From: Podospora bellae-mahoneyi
Taxonomy: Eukaryota > Ascomycota > Sordariomycetes > Sordariales > Podosporaceae
DNA length: 64,000 nt
Direction of reading: 5' to 3'
Assembly: GCF_035222275.1 (NCBI RefSeq)
Contig: NC_085882.1
Coordinates: 2,301,501-2,365,500, forward strand
The notes under the pieces were generated by a model. That model was not told the origin of the DNA and ran no database searches. It worked only from the letters and a program-made list of their open reading frames with translations. Both the position numbers and the translations under genes were made by a program. Below are positions 37,130 to 46,912 of the stretch, piece by piece (the first letter of the stretch is position 1; the number at the start of each line of letters is the position of its first letter).

Positions 37130-39626
37130 TCTCTTCCTAGCTACCTCTCTCTCCGCGCAGTGTCATCTGATTTCAGACTCTGGTGCCCATGTACCACCAT
37201 CACTGACCCAGCCCGTCGACCACCTCGGAAATGTCACCAATACTCTCTTGAATCCCTGTGACGGCTGCTAGGGATTGGGAAAACCCAAGACTGAAATGCG
37301 GCAAGGTCAAAGAGGGGGGTCATCGTAGGACAGGGGTTGGCGATAGTGGCTATAAAAGAAATGCCTGGAGCAGGAGCCGAAGGCGAAGCCGGGAAAGAAA
37401 ACAATGGAGCCTGGCACAATAAAGAGAACGCGAGAGCTGTCGCAATTCAGTTTTGCTGAGCTGTTTGCACACTCTATTGTTTTCGTCCTTCAAGATTTCA
37501 TCTTTTTGGGAGGGGAAAGGATTCTGCCACAAGCTTGCCCTGTTCGAGTTATTGGCGGGAAAGGCGGACTTCTTAGGCTCGGCATAGAGTTTTGTTCTGA
37601 TCAAAACAGACGCGCTTGCTTCTTACTGTCTCCTTACTTTCCCACATACCTGCCCATGCTGCTTCTTACCTTAGCCTATTGGCAAACAGCAATGCAAAGA
37701 ATCCGCCTGTGGTGGTTAGTGTGTTTATTGTAGCAGACAATGCTTGAATGACTGCACCGGACGCATGCTCATAGGCTGGTGGAGGACAAATGTTGGAGAG
37801 GGCGCTGTGGTCTGGCGGCAACGAGTCATGGGCCAGAGAAGGAACAGCAATGTGGCCTACACATAATCAAAGGATGAGGAATGAGGATAGTCAAGAGCCT
37901 TAACGAATAGTCGAAAGGCTTAAGAGATGAATTAAGACCTTGAATGAACTTGATAGCCGTCAAAAGGTACTGGATTAGCCTTCTCTAACTAATATTGCAA
38001 AAGTGCTAGAAGGGGTAGATGAGATATGAATTTATCTATGCCTGTTAGGTATGGACCCATTGTGGAATACGACTGTCTATCGTGGACGCCGAGGCCAGAG
38101 AATCAGTATCACTGAGCGGAGTCGCGTTAGAATCCGGTGTTGTTGGTATGATGATGAGGACAGAAGAGGATGTGCTGTAACTATCTCGCTGCTAATGGAT
38201 ATTGGCTCTTACTCAGGGATGAGCAAACACCGTGGGATAAGAAACACTCGGGCCCATTCAGTCTATCACGAGACCTTCAGATCGGGAGAATATAAGGAAT
38301 CATGCATGGCCAAGACCATATGATTACCTAACATTGATCCCCGTCAGGGTCTCATGATCCATCAGATTTAGTGTCGTCACTCTGACTGGATTAGATCGCC
38401 GAGATTTTGCAGAGCATGTGAATTGCATGATTTGTGAAGGAGGGTAACAGCGATGCTGATGCTGTCCAATAATCGGTCTTCGGAGTTATGAGGAATCAAC
38501 GCTATCGTTCTGTTTGCCCGTGAGGTAGAGGCTTTATCGGTTGTGGAACATCACCTCATCTCCAAGGGTGTTAATATGTAGGCACCACGACATGAGGAAT
38601 TACCTGTGGGTGTGTGTTGTCTGAACGGGCCGCAACAGGCACCGCTGGTAGGCGGCGGCATCTGAAACTGTCAATGACGTTAATGATTCAGCCATGCCAG
38701 TGAGCCCCCAGCAGGGAGGGAATCAACGACGTCGTTGACTTGCCCCGCTTTTTTCACAACCTTGGGGGCCTTGACTTGTCACCAGCCACAGCAAAGTCTA
38801 GATTGAAACCTTTGAGAAACTCATACCGTCACTGGGAAATATCACGATACTCGTAATGCCGACGTTTCTGGTGGACAACTTGCAGACTGATCGAGGATCC
38901 AAAAGCTCATCGGCAGTCGGTAGTGGCGGATCGCTTGCAAAAAGTGTGTGGGTCATGCTAACGTATGCCAAGAGCTGTCAGGTGGGGCTCTTTATTGGCC
39001 GGTCCTTTAGACGACAACGACTGGGCGAGGCTGAACAGCACCAATCAACAAACTGTTGCGCCCACCATTGGAGGTGCTCTGGAGGGGAGGGGCCAATGTG
39101 TAAGAGATGTATAGTCGGGAGGGGTTACGATAATGAGGTGATGAGTTGATGGACGGACCGGAATGCGACAGCGTTGACAGTTGGATGACTACCAATGGCC
39201 ACGGTGAAGTGGTATCAGACGACAAATGCAGCAACTGAGATGCAGTCGGACCTATGGCACCAGAGATGCTGAGTTTTAGTGATTGAGCTGCTTATTAACC
39301 TAGGTATCGTTGTCGGGGTTCTCGGGGGAGGGGCCGCAGTTCGAGAAATTTCTCCCTTTGGGCGCCTGGTCTCTGCTGTGCCTTGCTTTGGTCCCCTTGA
39401 GCTGCCGCTTTCCGTAGCCTTGACTTGTCCGGATCAGTCCAAGGTCCAAGACATCATCGACTTGTCCCCTGCGAAGAAATTGGTATAAGTTCTCCCTCCC
39501 TTCGATTTCAGGGTACTACACCAGTCAACATCTCACAACCATTCCAAACGACTTGGGTATCTCTCGAATACCACAACAACATCATAACCCACCCCTTACC
39601 CACGAGGCAACAGACACCAAGTCAAC
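37130..39626. other. Gene-free stretch upstream of the opsin-related gene
   Basis: About 2.5 kb with no supported gene. It contains inverted-orientation units of the 21-bp repeat family at about 37885-37975 and the promoter and leader of the opsin-related gene. The frame at 38051-38323 shows no motif. Confidence 0.55.
37885..37975 (-). repeat. Short outlier of the ~21-bp repeat family, inverted
   Basis: On the minus strand this reads as about four degenerate units (GGCTATCAAGTTCATTCAAGG; CATCTCTTAAGCCTTTCG; ACTATTCGTTAAGGCTCTTG; ACTATCCTC), the same pattern as the array at 27840-28145. Confidence 0.5.
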
Positions 39627-40502
39627 ATGTCCCAGATTGTCCCACGCAACGACGCCTGGCGCACGCACCCGCCTCCGGGAAGCAACCAATACCTCAGCGA
39701 CAATGGCTCCAACTGGCTCTTTGCCGTTGCCGCCCTCTTCGGTGTCACCACATTGGGCCTTTTCGCCCACAAGTTTAAGGCCCGCAACGGTGAACGCTTC
39801 TTCCACTACCTCTTCATCATCGCCGCCTTTGTCGGTCTCATCACCTACTATGCCCAGGCCTGCGATCTCGGCTGGGATGTGATCGCGCAGGCGAACCAGA
39901 TCAACCGAAGCGGTCTCACCCGTCAAATCTTCTGGCCCAAGTATGTCTTCTGGGTTGTCGCCTTCCCCGCCGTCGTTATCGCTCTTGGTGTCCTCTCCGG
40001 TGTCTCCTGGGCCACCATCCTCTTTAACGTCTTCCTCACCTGGATCTGGCAGCTCAGCTACCTCGCCGCCGCCTACACTCCATCCAACTACAAGTGGGGC
40101 TTCTTCGCCTGGGGTCTCCTCGCTCATCTCTTCCTCCTATACTCTACTCTGATCCACAGCCGCAGGAACGCCACCCATGTTGGCATCCGTAGCGACTACA
40201 CCAAGCTTACCGGCTATGCCAACTTCCTTTGGCTCATCTATCCCATTGCCTGGGGTCTGTCTGATGGCGGTAATGTCATTGGTGTTACTGCCAGCTTCAT
40301 CTGGTTCGGTATCCTCGACTTGCTCCTCATCATCGGCTTCGCTGCTTTCACCATTGTCCTCTCCAGACGGTGGGATTATGGCAGACTCAACATTGCCTTC
40401 ACCCAGTATGGCCGTGTCCCTGTTCACGCTGGCAGCTTCCCCGAGAAGAACTCTCCCCATGCCAACGCTGCCGTTGCCCCCAGCACCCGCGCTGCTGTTT
40501 AA
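39627..40502 (+). CDS. Opsin-related membrane protein (HSP30/MRH1/YRO2 type)
   Basis: Seven-helix membrane protein of the microbial-rhodopsin superfamily, in the non-light-sensing opsin-related branch. Single exon, 291 residues. The helix-3 region reads RQIFWPKYVFWVVAFP, where true rhodopsins have an acidic counterion (YxDW) and here it is Phe. Helix 7 reads GILDLLLIIGFAAF, with Ile where the retinal-binding Lys would be, so it should not bind retinal as a Schiff base. Yeast relatives (Hsp30, Mrh1, Yro2) are stress- and pH-induced plasma-membrane proteins, and Hsp30 restrains the Pma1 proton pump. PMA1 is in this same window, 22 kb away, probably without meaning. A CT-rich leader lies just upstream. 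Confidence 0.93.
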   Translation: MSQIVPRNDAWRTHPPPGSNQYLSDNGSNWLFAVAALFGVTTLGLFAHKFKARNGERFFHYLFIIAAFVGLITYYAQACDLGWDVIAQANQINRSGLTRQIFWPKYVFWVVAFPAVVIALGVLSGVSWATILFNVFLTWIWQLSYLAAAYTPSNYKWGFFAWGLLAHLFLLYSTLIHSRRNATHVGIRSDYTKLTGYANFLWLIYPIAWGLSDGGNVIGVTASFIWFGILDLLLIIGFAAFTIVLSRRWDYGRLNIAFTQYGRVPVHAGSFPEKNSPHANAAVAPSTRAAV

Positions 40503-41122
40503 GTGATTGATGAATAGCAATGCATCATCAATGATGCTTGTTGGAGTGGTCACCGTCTCAACTTGAAGCGGAGGAAGGAATAGGTGTCGGAAACCACTCA
40601 TTTACCCGAAGTTTATGTCTGTTGTTATCAATTCATGGGACAGGTCTGCATTTCAGAGATACCCAAAGTCACTCGCTAGTTGCGTTGGTCATGTAGGATA
40701 GAGTTGGACTGGCTTGGATTGGAGGAGGCGGTAAAAATGTCTGTATACGGCAGACGTAATAGTATAATCAATCAACTATTTTGATGAACTATTTTGAGTC
40801 AAATGTCTCGAAACCAAGATCTCAGTGTGGTGATCTCTACCTTATGTGAGCAATGTCCAAGACTCACGACGATGATGACGGTTTTATGAGCGAATGCCTT
40901 CTAGAACCACTCCGTGTAAGTCCCAAAAAGGAAGGAGCTATGACCACCACCCACCCATGCACCCCACTTTTGCGCAACCGCCAAGCCCAGAACACCCACA
41001 AGCTCCAAGCTCGCCTTGGTTGCGCAGCCGTTCAATTGGGATTCTTTTTTGAGAAGTCCATCATCAGACGATCTTCCACACCTACCAACACCCACGGTCA
41101 CCACCATTCGGTCACACCAAAC
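40503..41122. other. Intergenic: opsin-related 3' / COX11 promoter
   Basis: The frame of COX11 exon 1 stays open upstream to an ATG at 40853, but that stretch has no presequence character. The ATG at 41123 is preferred. Confidence 0.5.
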
Positions 41123-41935
41123 ATGAATTCAATACCAAGAATGACCCGGCGCCTAGCCGCCACTTCCCAGAAACGCTTCTTCACCCCCAACACCCCCCGA
41201 CGAGCGAACCCCCAGCAACACCCACACTACCACCAACCCACCCCCTCCGGCTCCAAGTCCTCCAACCCAGAAATGGACAGGATACACCAGCTCTACCGCC
41301 AGCGGAACCGTTCAACCGCCTTTTACACAATCTCTGTGATCCTCGGCACAGTGGCCTTGAGTTATGGTTCAGTACCAATGTATAAAATGGTTCGTCCCCC
41401 CTCCCCTTTCCCCTCCCCCCTTCCGCCTTTACTAACCTCCCCCCGTCAGATCTGCCAAACAACTGGCTGGGGCGGACAACCCGTCCGCGCCCACGGCGGC
41501 TCCTCCTCCTCCTCCTCCCCCGACGAAGACATAACCGCCAAACTCATCCCCATCACCACATCCCCCCGCATCCGCGTCTCCTTCTCCGCCTCGGTCTCCG
41601 ACCTCCTAGACTGGAAATTCGTTCCACAACAGCGAGAAGTTCGGGTTTTACCGGGAGAGACAGCGCTGGCGTTTTATACCGCGACGAACAACTCTGACAA
41701 GGACATCATCGGGGTGGCGACCTACTCTGTCACACCAGCACAGGTGGCGCCCTACTTTAGCAAGATTCAGTGCTTCTGTTTTGAGGAGCAGAGGCTCCAG
41801 GCCGGGGAGACGGTGGACATGCCGGTTTTCTTTTACTTGGATCCCGATCTGCTAAATGATCTCAACATGAGAGGGGTGGAGAGCGTGGTGTTGAATTATA
41901 CTTTTTTCAAGGCTAGGTATGATGATCAGAAGTGA
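41123..41935 (+). CDS. COX11: Cytochrome c oxidase assembly protein Cox11
   Basis: Inner-membrane copper chaperone that delivers copper to the CuB site of Cox1. Exons 41123-41389 and 41450-41935 give 250 residues. The start at 41123 opens a basic presequence (MTRRLAATSQKRFF). One membrane segment follows (TAFYTISVILGTVALSYGSVPMYKM). The intermembrane-space domain starts ICQTTGWGGQ and holds the copper-binding CFCFEEQ, then MPVFFYLDPDL and the C-terminal VVLNYTFFKA. Intron 1 has a rarer GTTCGT donor and a CTAAC branch site. It converges with the GEP3-type gene. Confidence 0.96.
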   Translation: MNSIPRMTRRLAATSQKRFFTPNTPRRANPQQHPHYHQPTPSGSKSSNPEMDRIHQLYRQRNRSTAFYTISVILGTVALSYGSVPMYKMVRPPSPFPSPLPPLLTSPRQICQTTGWGGQPVRAHGGSSSSSSPDEDITAKLIPITTSPRIRVSFSASVSDLLDWKFVPQQREVRVLPGETALAFYTATNNSDKDIIGVATYSVTPAQVAPYFSKIQCFCFEEQRLQAGETVDMPVFFYLDPDLLNDLNMRGVESVVLNYTFFKARYDDQK

Positions 41936-42302
41936 AAAAACTCGCCTTCTCAAAGAGGGAAGAGTCGCCATTGGGGTGATGGAGGAGTGGCGTTTGAGAA
42001 AGGAGTAACGTCACGGGAAAGAAATGAAAGATATAGGGTGTAAGATAGGGTGTGAGATATTATTGTTATCAGGTTCAAAGGCATCATCATAGGTGGTGGG
42101 GGGGGGTTACATGAAAGCATTTCCCCGACCAGAAGGCAGGAAAATTCCTGGTCGGTTGGCATACAGGAGTGTGGGCGGCACAAACTATGAGATCTCATCT
42201 TTTTTGTATATATACATACACGTTACACGTACACTTATATTCTACAAGAGGTGATACCCGAAATCTTACAACATTATCTGTACAACTTTTCCTCCGACAA
42301 GA
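41936..42302. other. Convergent 3' region, COX11 / GEP3-like
   Basis: 367 bases holding both 3' UTRs. No gene seen. Confidence 0.5.
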
Positions 42303-44732
42303 TCAACGTGGCCCCCCACCACCACCCCACCTCCCCTCACTCTTAGCCCCCTTCTTCACCCCCTTCATGCTCCTCCTCGGCCTGCTGAGCTTCGCCTCCT
42401 TGCTCTTGAGCTCCTTGTTCACCAACCAGGCGTTCAGCGGGGGGCGATAGCCGATGAATTTCCCTTCGGGGGAGTAGACGTCGATGACAGGCCAGTTTGG
42501 TTCCGGCTCTGCAGTGGTGTCTTGTTCTTCTTCTTGTTGTTGTTGTCTCTGGTCAAATTCATCTTCCCAGTCATTTTGACTTTCTTCTCTTGGTGGAGAG
42601 GGCTTTTCATCCCACGCGGCCCAGAGATCTTCCCTCAACTGCTCGTCAGACATCCTCTCGTGTCTGGGGGTGTAAGCCGGTTTAGGCTTGCGTTTCTCCT
42701 TTTTCGGTTCCTTTTCCCGAGAGAGGGAGTTGACCGGTTCGGGCCGGAGGTCAAGCGTTGGGGTGGTGGTGGTTGCGTCCGTTGCCGGAGAGGTGAGCAT
42801 GTGGAATGGGTCCGAGGAGGGGGGTTTGGCGTATACTGGCTTTGGGGCGGAGTTGTCGAATAACTTTCTCGTGCGGACTTGAACAGCTAATTCTACCCAG
42901 CCGACGCCTTCAATGAGGATATCGATGCCCAAAACGCGGTAGGGGAGTTGATCGACCTTAAGACCGACGGCTTCTTTCCTTGTCAAGGGTCCAGTACGGG
43001 CTTTGGTGATGTCATATCTTAACTGGAACGCTCCCGCATGCTTGATCTTCTCGCCCGTCCCAGGGAGGGCAATGTTGCCTACTTTTGGTGCATTCGGGTC
43101 TTGGGTTTGCGTTGCGATGGCCTTCTCGGTGGATGTGAGATGCGGGTCGATGGGGGTGAAGGCGTATGCCAGAAAAACAAGCTCTTCGTCTGGGGCGACG
43201 TTGCGGGGTGTGATGCGGATGAAGCCACCGATGAGCAGGGACTGACCGGGTTTGATGGTTTGCTGTTCTGGAACAATGCGTTGTTTCATGACGAGAGATG
43301 TGCGGCATTCAGGGCGGACGAAGAGTTCGATGTCGCCTCTCGACAGGCCGGGGAGATCGATCAGCTCGCCTTTGCCAGATCCAAAGGGAATCCTGATGGG
43401 GGAGGCGGTCGTGCCAGGGAGGGAAGAGACGATGGGCATGGTTGGGTAGGCGGTCTCTTCTTGCGGTGGGGGTAAGAGGTCGGAGACCGTGTGGAGACTG
43501 AGGCCGGGGAGGAGGGTGTTGCGCGCTTCTTCATCCTCGGGGTTTTCAGTAAAAGAAAGTGGCTCGGCTGTCCTCTTTGCGAAGACATTAACGGGGGCAA
43601 TCTTCTTCTTGTTGAGCAGCACCGCGGTAGCCTCTGACATGCGGTTCTTGGGAAAGACTGCTTCAAAAAGCTGCGATTTTCCAACGTTGACTTTGCCAAC
43701 CATCCAGCATGCGCCGCCACGCTTCCAGACATCTTCCTTGAGCTCCTTGGTCCACCATCCTCGCTTGGCGCTAACGCAGTGGACGTTTCCTAGTCTGACA
43801 CGTTGACCAACCCTTCCCAGGGCGTCACGGAGGGTCTCTCGAATATAAGGCATCATGGAGTCGACCATTTCCTTCTTGGGCGCCAAGAGATCGGAGCGAG
43901 TGACGATAAAGCTCATCTCAATTAACCTGCCACGCTTATACTTGTGTTGCCCTCCTCTTCGGTTCTGCGTACGTAGGGTGATGTCCAGAATGCTGTGGAG
44001 CCTGGGCAGGAGAGACATTGGGAAGTCGGCGGCGTCAATGATATGGTAGATATGGTTGTATTTGTATGGTGATTCTTCGATGGTCTCCTGGATAGACTCC
44101 AGAGTCGGGTGGTAAATGGAGTTGCCCGTAGAATTGTGAACCAGATTATGGCAGCGATCGCACAGCGGTGGACTTTCAATCTTCTGCAGTTCGCGTTTGC
44201 TTGGGGGCTGTCGTTCCTGGGGTAGGAGTGATTTGAGATCGATGCCCGCTTGTGCCAGCGCGTCAAGGTCCAGCCCACTCAATGCATCTTTGATAATATC
44301 ATTCTGTTCCAATTTGTCCGGTTTGGTTGTTTTATCTAGTCCCAAATATTGTCTGATGCTCTTCCGTGACATATCATAGTAGCCAGCTTCGTCGGGGACG
44401 GCGGTTTGCGACAGGGCACCGCAGCCATGGCATTGAGGCGGTAGTTTCTTTTTGGGTGCAACTTCGAGGCTCGTGATTTCTTCTGGCGCATCCGAAGTAT
44501 GCTCGAGACCACTTGACTGCTTGTGGAGTCTTCGGAGTTGTCGGAACTGACATGGCGCATTCTGACGATGGTGTGGGATAGAAGGTCGAGAGTGAGGGGC
44601 ATTTGCGACAGTCGATAGCGATCGAAAGGCGGGGCATAGGTAGAGAGGCACTGAGGTCGGGGTGAGATGCTCGGCATTAAACACACTCCCCAGCCATCTT
44701 GAAGACGCAGTCCGGCCCGGCCGAATGTGCAT
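42303..44732 (-). CDS. GEP3: Mitochondrial YqeH-type GTPase (Gep3/Mtg3)
   Basis: Circularly permuted GTPase of mitochondrial small-ribosome-subunit assembly (yeast Gep3/Mtg3, bacterial YqeH). Single exon, 809 residues from the ATG at 44732; an ATG 47 codons further up (44873) gives a less presequence-like start. The N-terminus (HIRPGRTASSRWLGS) fits mitochondrial import. A zinc motif CHGCG at about 101 pairs with CDRCHNLVH at about 191. The GTPase motifs then come in permuted order: TRSD (G4) at about 278, SAKRG (G5) at about 321, GKVNVGKS (G1) at about 346 and DLPG (G3) at about 459. The C-terminal third has low-complexity acidic and Gln-rich parts and a basic end. It is divergent from the mitoribosomal gene mL61 over 313 bases. 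Confidence 0.93.
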   Translation of the reverse strand: MHIRPGRTASSRWLGSVFNAEHLTPTSVPLYLCPAFRSLSTVANAPHSRPSIPHHRQNAPCQFRQLRRLHKQSSGLEHTSDAPEEITSLEVAPKKKLPPQCHGCGALSQTAVPDEAGYYDMSRKSIRQYLGLDKTTKPDKLEQNDIIKDALSGLDLDALAQAGIDLKSLLPQERQPPSKRELQKIESPPLCDRCHNLVHNSTGNSIYHPTLESIQETIEESPYKYNHIYHIIDAADFPMSLLPRLHSILDITLRTQNRRGGQHKYKRGRLIEMSFIVTRSDLLAPKKEMVDSMMPYIRETLRDALGRVGQRVRLGNVHCVSAKRGWWTKELKEDVWKRGGACWMVGKVNVGKSQLFEAVFPKNRMSEATAVLLNKKKIAPVNVFAKRTAEPLSFTENPEDEEARNTLLPGLSLHTVSDLLPPPQEETAYPTMPIVSSLPGTTASPIRIPFGSGKGELIDLPGLSRGDIELFVRPECRTSLVMKQRIVPEQQTIKPGQSLLIGGFIRITPRNVAPDEELVFLAYAFTPIDPHLTSTEKAIATQTQDPNAPKVGNIALPGTGEKIKHAGAFQLRYDITKARTGPLTRKEAVGLKVDQLPYRVLGIDILIEGVGWVELAVQVRTRKLFDNSAPKPVYAKPPSSDPFHMLTSPATDATTTTPTLDLRPEPVNSLSREKEPKKEKRKPKPAYTPRHERMSDEQLREDLWAAWDEKPSPPREESQNDWEDEFDQRQQQQEEEQDTTAEPEPNWPVIDVYSPEGKFIGYRPPLNAWLVNKELKSKEAKLSRPRRSMKGVKKGAKSEGRWGGGGGPR

Positions 44733-45045
44733 GATTGAAAAATATCGATTTGACAGATCTGACGTTGAAGAACTGGCAGCCTTTGACTTTGCGCAACCCG
44801 CATCTTCATCCAAAATTTCTGGACCCAGGAACTTTTTTGGCAAGGGTTGCGGCCGGCAACCCGGGCTTGGCATCGATAACAGAGCTCCCGGCAGGCAAAA
44901 GCGGTGAGCTCGGTTCCTGAAAATTATTACAGGGTCGCTCAGTAGCTTGAAGGTGGTGCTGCCCGCGCGATAGCCATCATCGTCGAATACCTCCGCCTAT
45001 CACATCCCGCCTGTTTCGAGCCTAGCCACTCGAGACATCTTCACC
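44733..45045. promoter_or_regulatory. Bidirectional promoter of two mitochondrial-translation genes
   Basis: 313 bases separate the start codons of the GEP3-like gene (-) and mL61 (+), so both transcripts must start here or overlap. No known element could be named. Confidence 0.6.
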
Positions 45046-45855
45046 ATGGTCGGCGTAATAAGGAGATTACACAAGCTCAAGGCTGTAAGTGTTACTGTGT
45101 GCTGAATGAAAGAATTGCTGGACTAATTCGATATCTCTGTTACAGAAGGTTCATCTGCCCCCCAGACCCCTCGTCAACTAACCACTGCGCCGATGGTAGA
45201 CAGCCTACTGCCCAGGGTACAACTTGCTAACGATATTCATAGCTCCTTGACATCAGGTGCGGGCCGGGGGCTGCCATCTTCCCCAGCGATGTGACCAGGA
45301 TACACCTCGAGTTTGCCTATGGTCTAGCAGGACACTTGGGACCAAGGTACGGCAAATATGGCTACGAGCATAGGGGAAGATATTGACGAGTCTTTTCTTA
45401 GGAAATTTTGGAACACAAATCTCCCACGACTGAAATTCTGGAACCCCGCTATTCCGATGATTGTCAACCGAACAACAGACGTAACTGGGCCAGCGGTGTT
45501 GAGTGTCTACTTCCGCGAGCCAGGCTCGATACTGCAGGAATTGCAGACGCCAAGTTCATCTTTCCACGGGTTCGCCAAGGCCCCACAACCAGCCGAGGGC
45601 GAGCGTGTCCTTACGATTGATATGAAGAACCTGCCGTCCGAGAAAATTCTCGACGAGCTCATCAGCAAGAGTGGCGCGGTTCCAGTAAGACCAACACCAC
45701 AAGACGAGGCCGACTTGGCCGAACTCAGGGACTTGGAGCGCACGGGAGAGATCGACCGGGAAAGAGTAAAGAGGAAGACGGATGCTGAGAAGAGGGAGAA
45801 GAGGCTCATTGCCCAGGCGCAGTCTGAGGCTGCCGCTATCAGGGCTGCGCTGTAA
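45046..45855 (+). CDS. MRP49: Mitochondrial large-subunit ribosomal protein mL61 (MRP49)
   Basis: Structural protein of the mitochondrial ribosome with the L51/S25/CI-B8 thioredoxin-like fold. Exons 45046-45084, 45243-45346 and 45402-45855 give 198 residues. The sequence starts MVGVIRRLHKLKA and continues LLDIRCGPGAA, VTRIHLEFAYG, GHLGPRKFWN and LPRLKFWNPAIPM, matching the MRP49 family in order. The C-terminus is a fungal extension, charged and probably helical (RERVKRKTDAEKREKR). Intron 1 (45085-45242) contains another acceptor ending at 45145, whose use would lead to a stop after 11 codons. The gene pairs divergently with the GEP3-like GTPase. Confidence 0.93.
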
Positions 45856-46912
45856 GCAGCTTGTTGGTGGTGTTGGGGACAGTTGGTTGAGCGTCACTCT
45901 GGGTTCGGAAAGAGCCCGGAGCTTGTATATCATCATATGTAAAGCATTACCCAAAAGAACATAAAATTCCACAATGTTTCTGGGCTTTATCTGGGATACT
46001 GGAAGTTTTACATGGCAAAGGGCATGGGATTCATGAGTTTCCTATTCTCCGATACCCCACCAAGATGTTTCCTCGAGGGAGCTCCGAGCGCGCCACTTAT
46101 CAAAGATCTGTCCAGACAGTTGATATGTGAGCCGCAAATCACATTTCTGCAATGTTTCGTTTCGTGTAAGGGATCAAGTAATTGCTGGTGCTACGGCAAA
46201 GGGATGAAGTGCCTTACCCACATCCATATATACCTTCAGGAGCAACCCTAGGGTGAGGTTATCCTTGAGATGCCAATACGCGAGCAATATATCTCATCTG
46301 CATCACCGATAAACACAAGGCTAAACCAGGAAAAAGGAATTGATTGAAAGGCTTGGACTCAACATAGGGTACCATTTATCAAGATGTTGGTTGACAGGCT
46401 CGTGTGCGACGGCTTACAGGGCGCTGGTACGAGGGAGGACCCCTGCAGCCCACACACTATTTCTGGGGAACAGGGGGCCAGGGGGCTTCGCGCCAAGCCC
46501 AACCTGGAAGTGGTGCTCTCGTTCGACGGGGAAAAAAGGCCACGACTGCCTTGGGGGAGCTTCATCCCTTTTTCCCTTTCAGCTGAAGCTCTTCAAGCTC
46601 GACTTCACTTGCGCGAGAGCTGCACGCTTTCTTCTTCATCGCCTCCCATCAAGTGTCTCCATTTCTTTTTGGGGGACACTTTCTGTTGGGTGCTTTCTTC
46701 AACCAATCTAGGTACTGGACGGGACCAAACCTTGTTCCAGCACGCACTTTATTCTTTTTTCGACACGCTCGTTTTAGCCATTTTATGATTTGCATCTCCA
46801 TATCAAGACAACCGCCAACACCGAGGCCCGTCCGCAACCACCCTGAATATCAACACCACCACAAACCCAATCCCTATCAACGAAGCCGAATTGATTAGTC
46901 CCCTTCGCCATC
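45856..46912. other. Intergenic: mL61 3' / PMT2 promoter
   Basis: About 1 kb. CT-rich stretches near 46570-46700 fit the PMT promoter and leader. No gene seen. Confidence 0.5.

Noticed and set aside
40853-41122. Upstream ATG extending COX11 by 90 codons
   Set aside because: The added part has acidic, non-presequence character; the ATG at 41123 starts a proper mitochondrial presequence.
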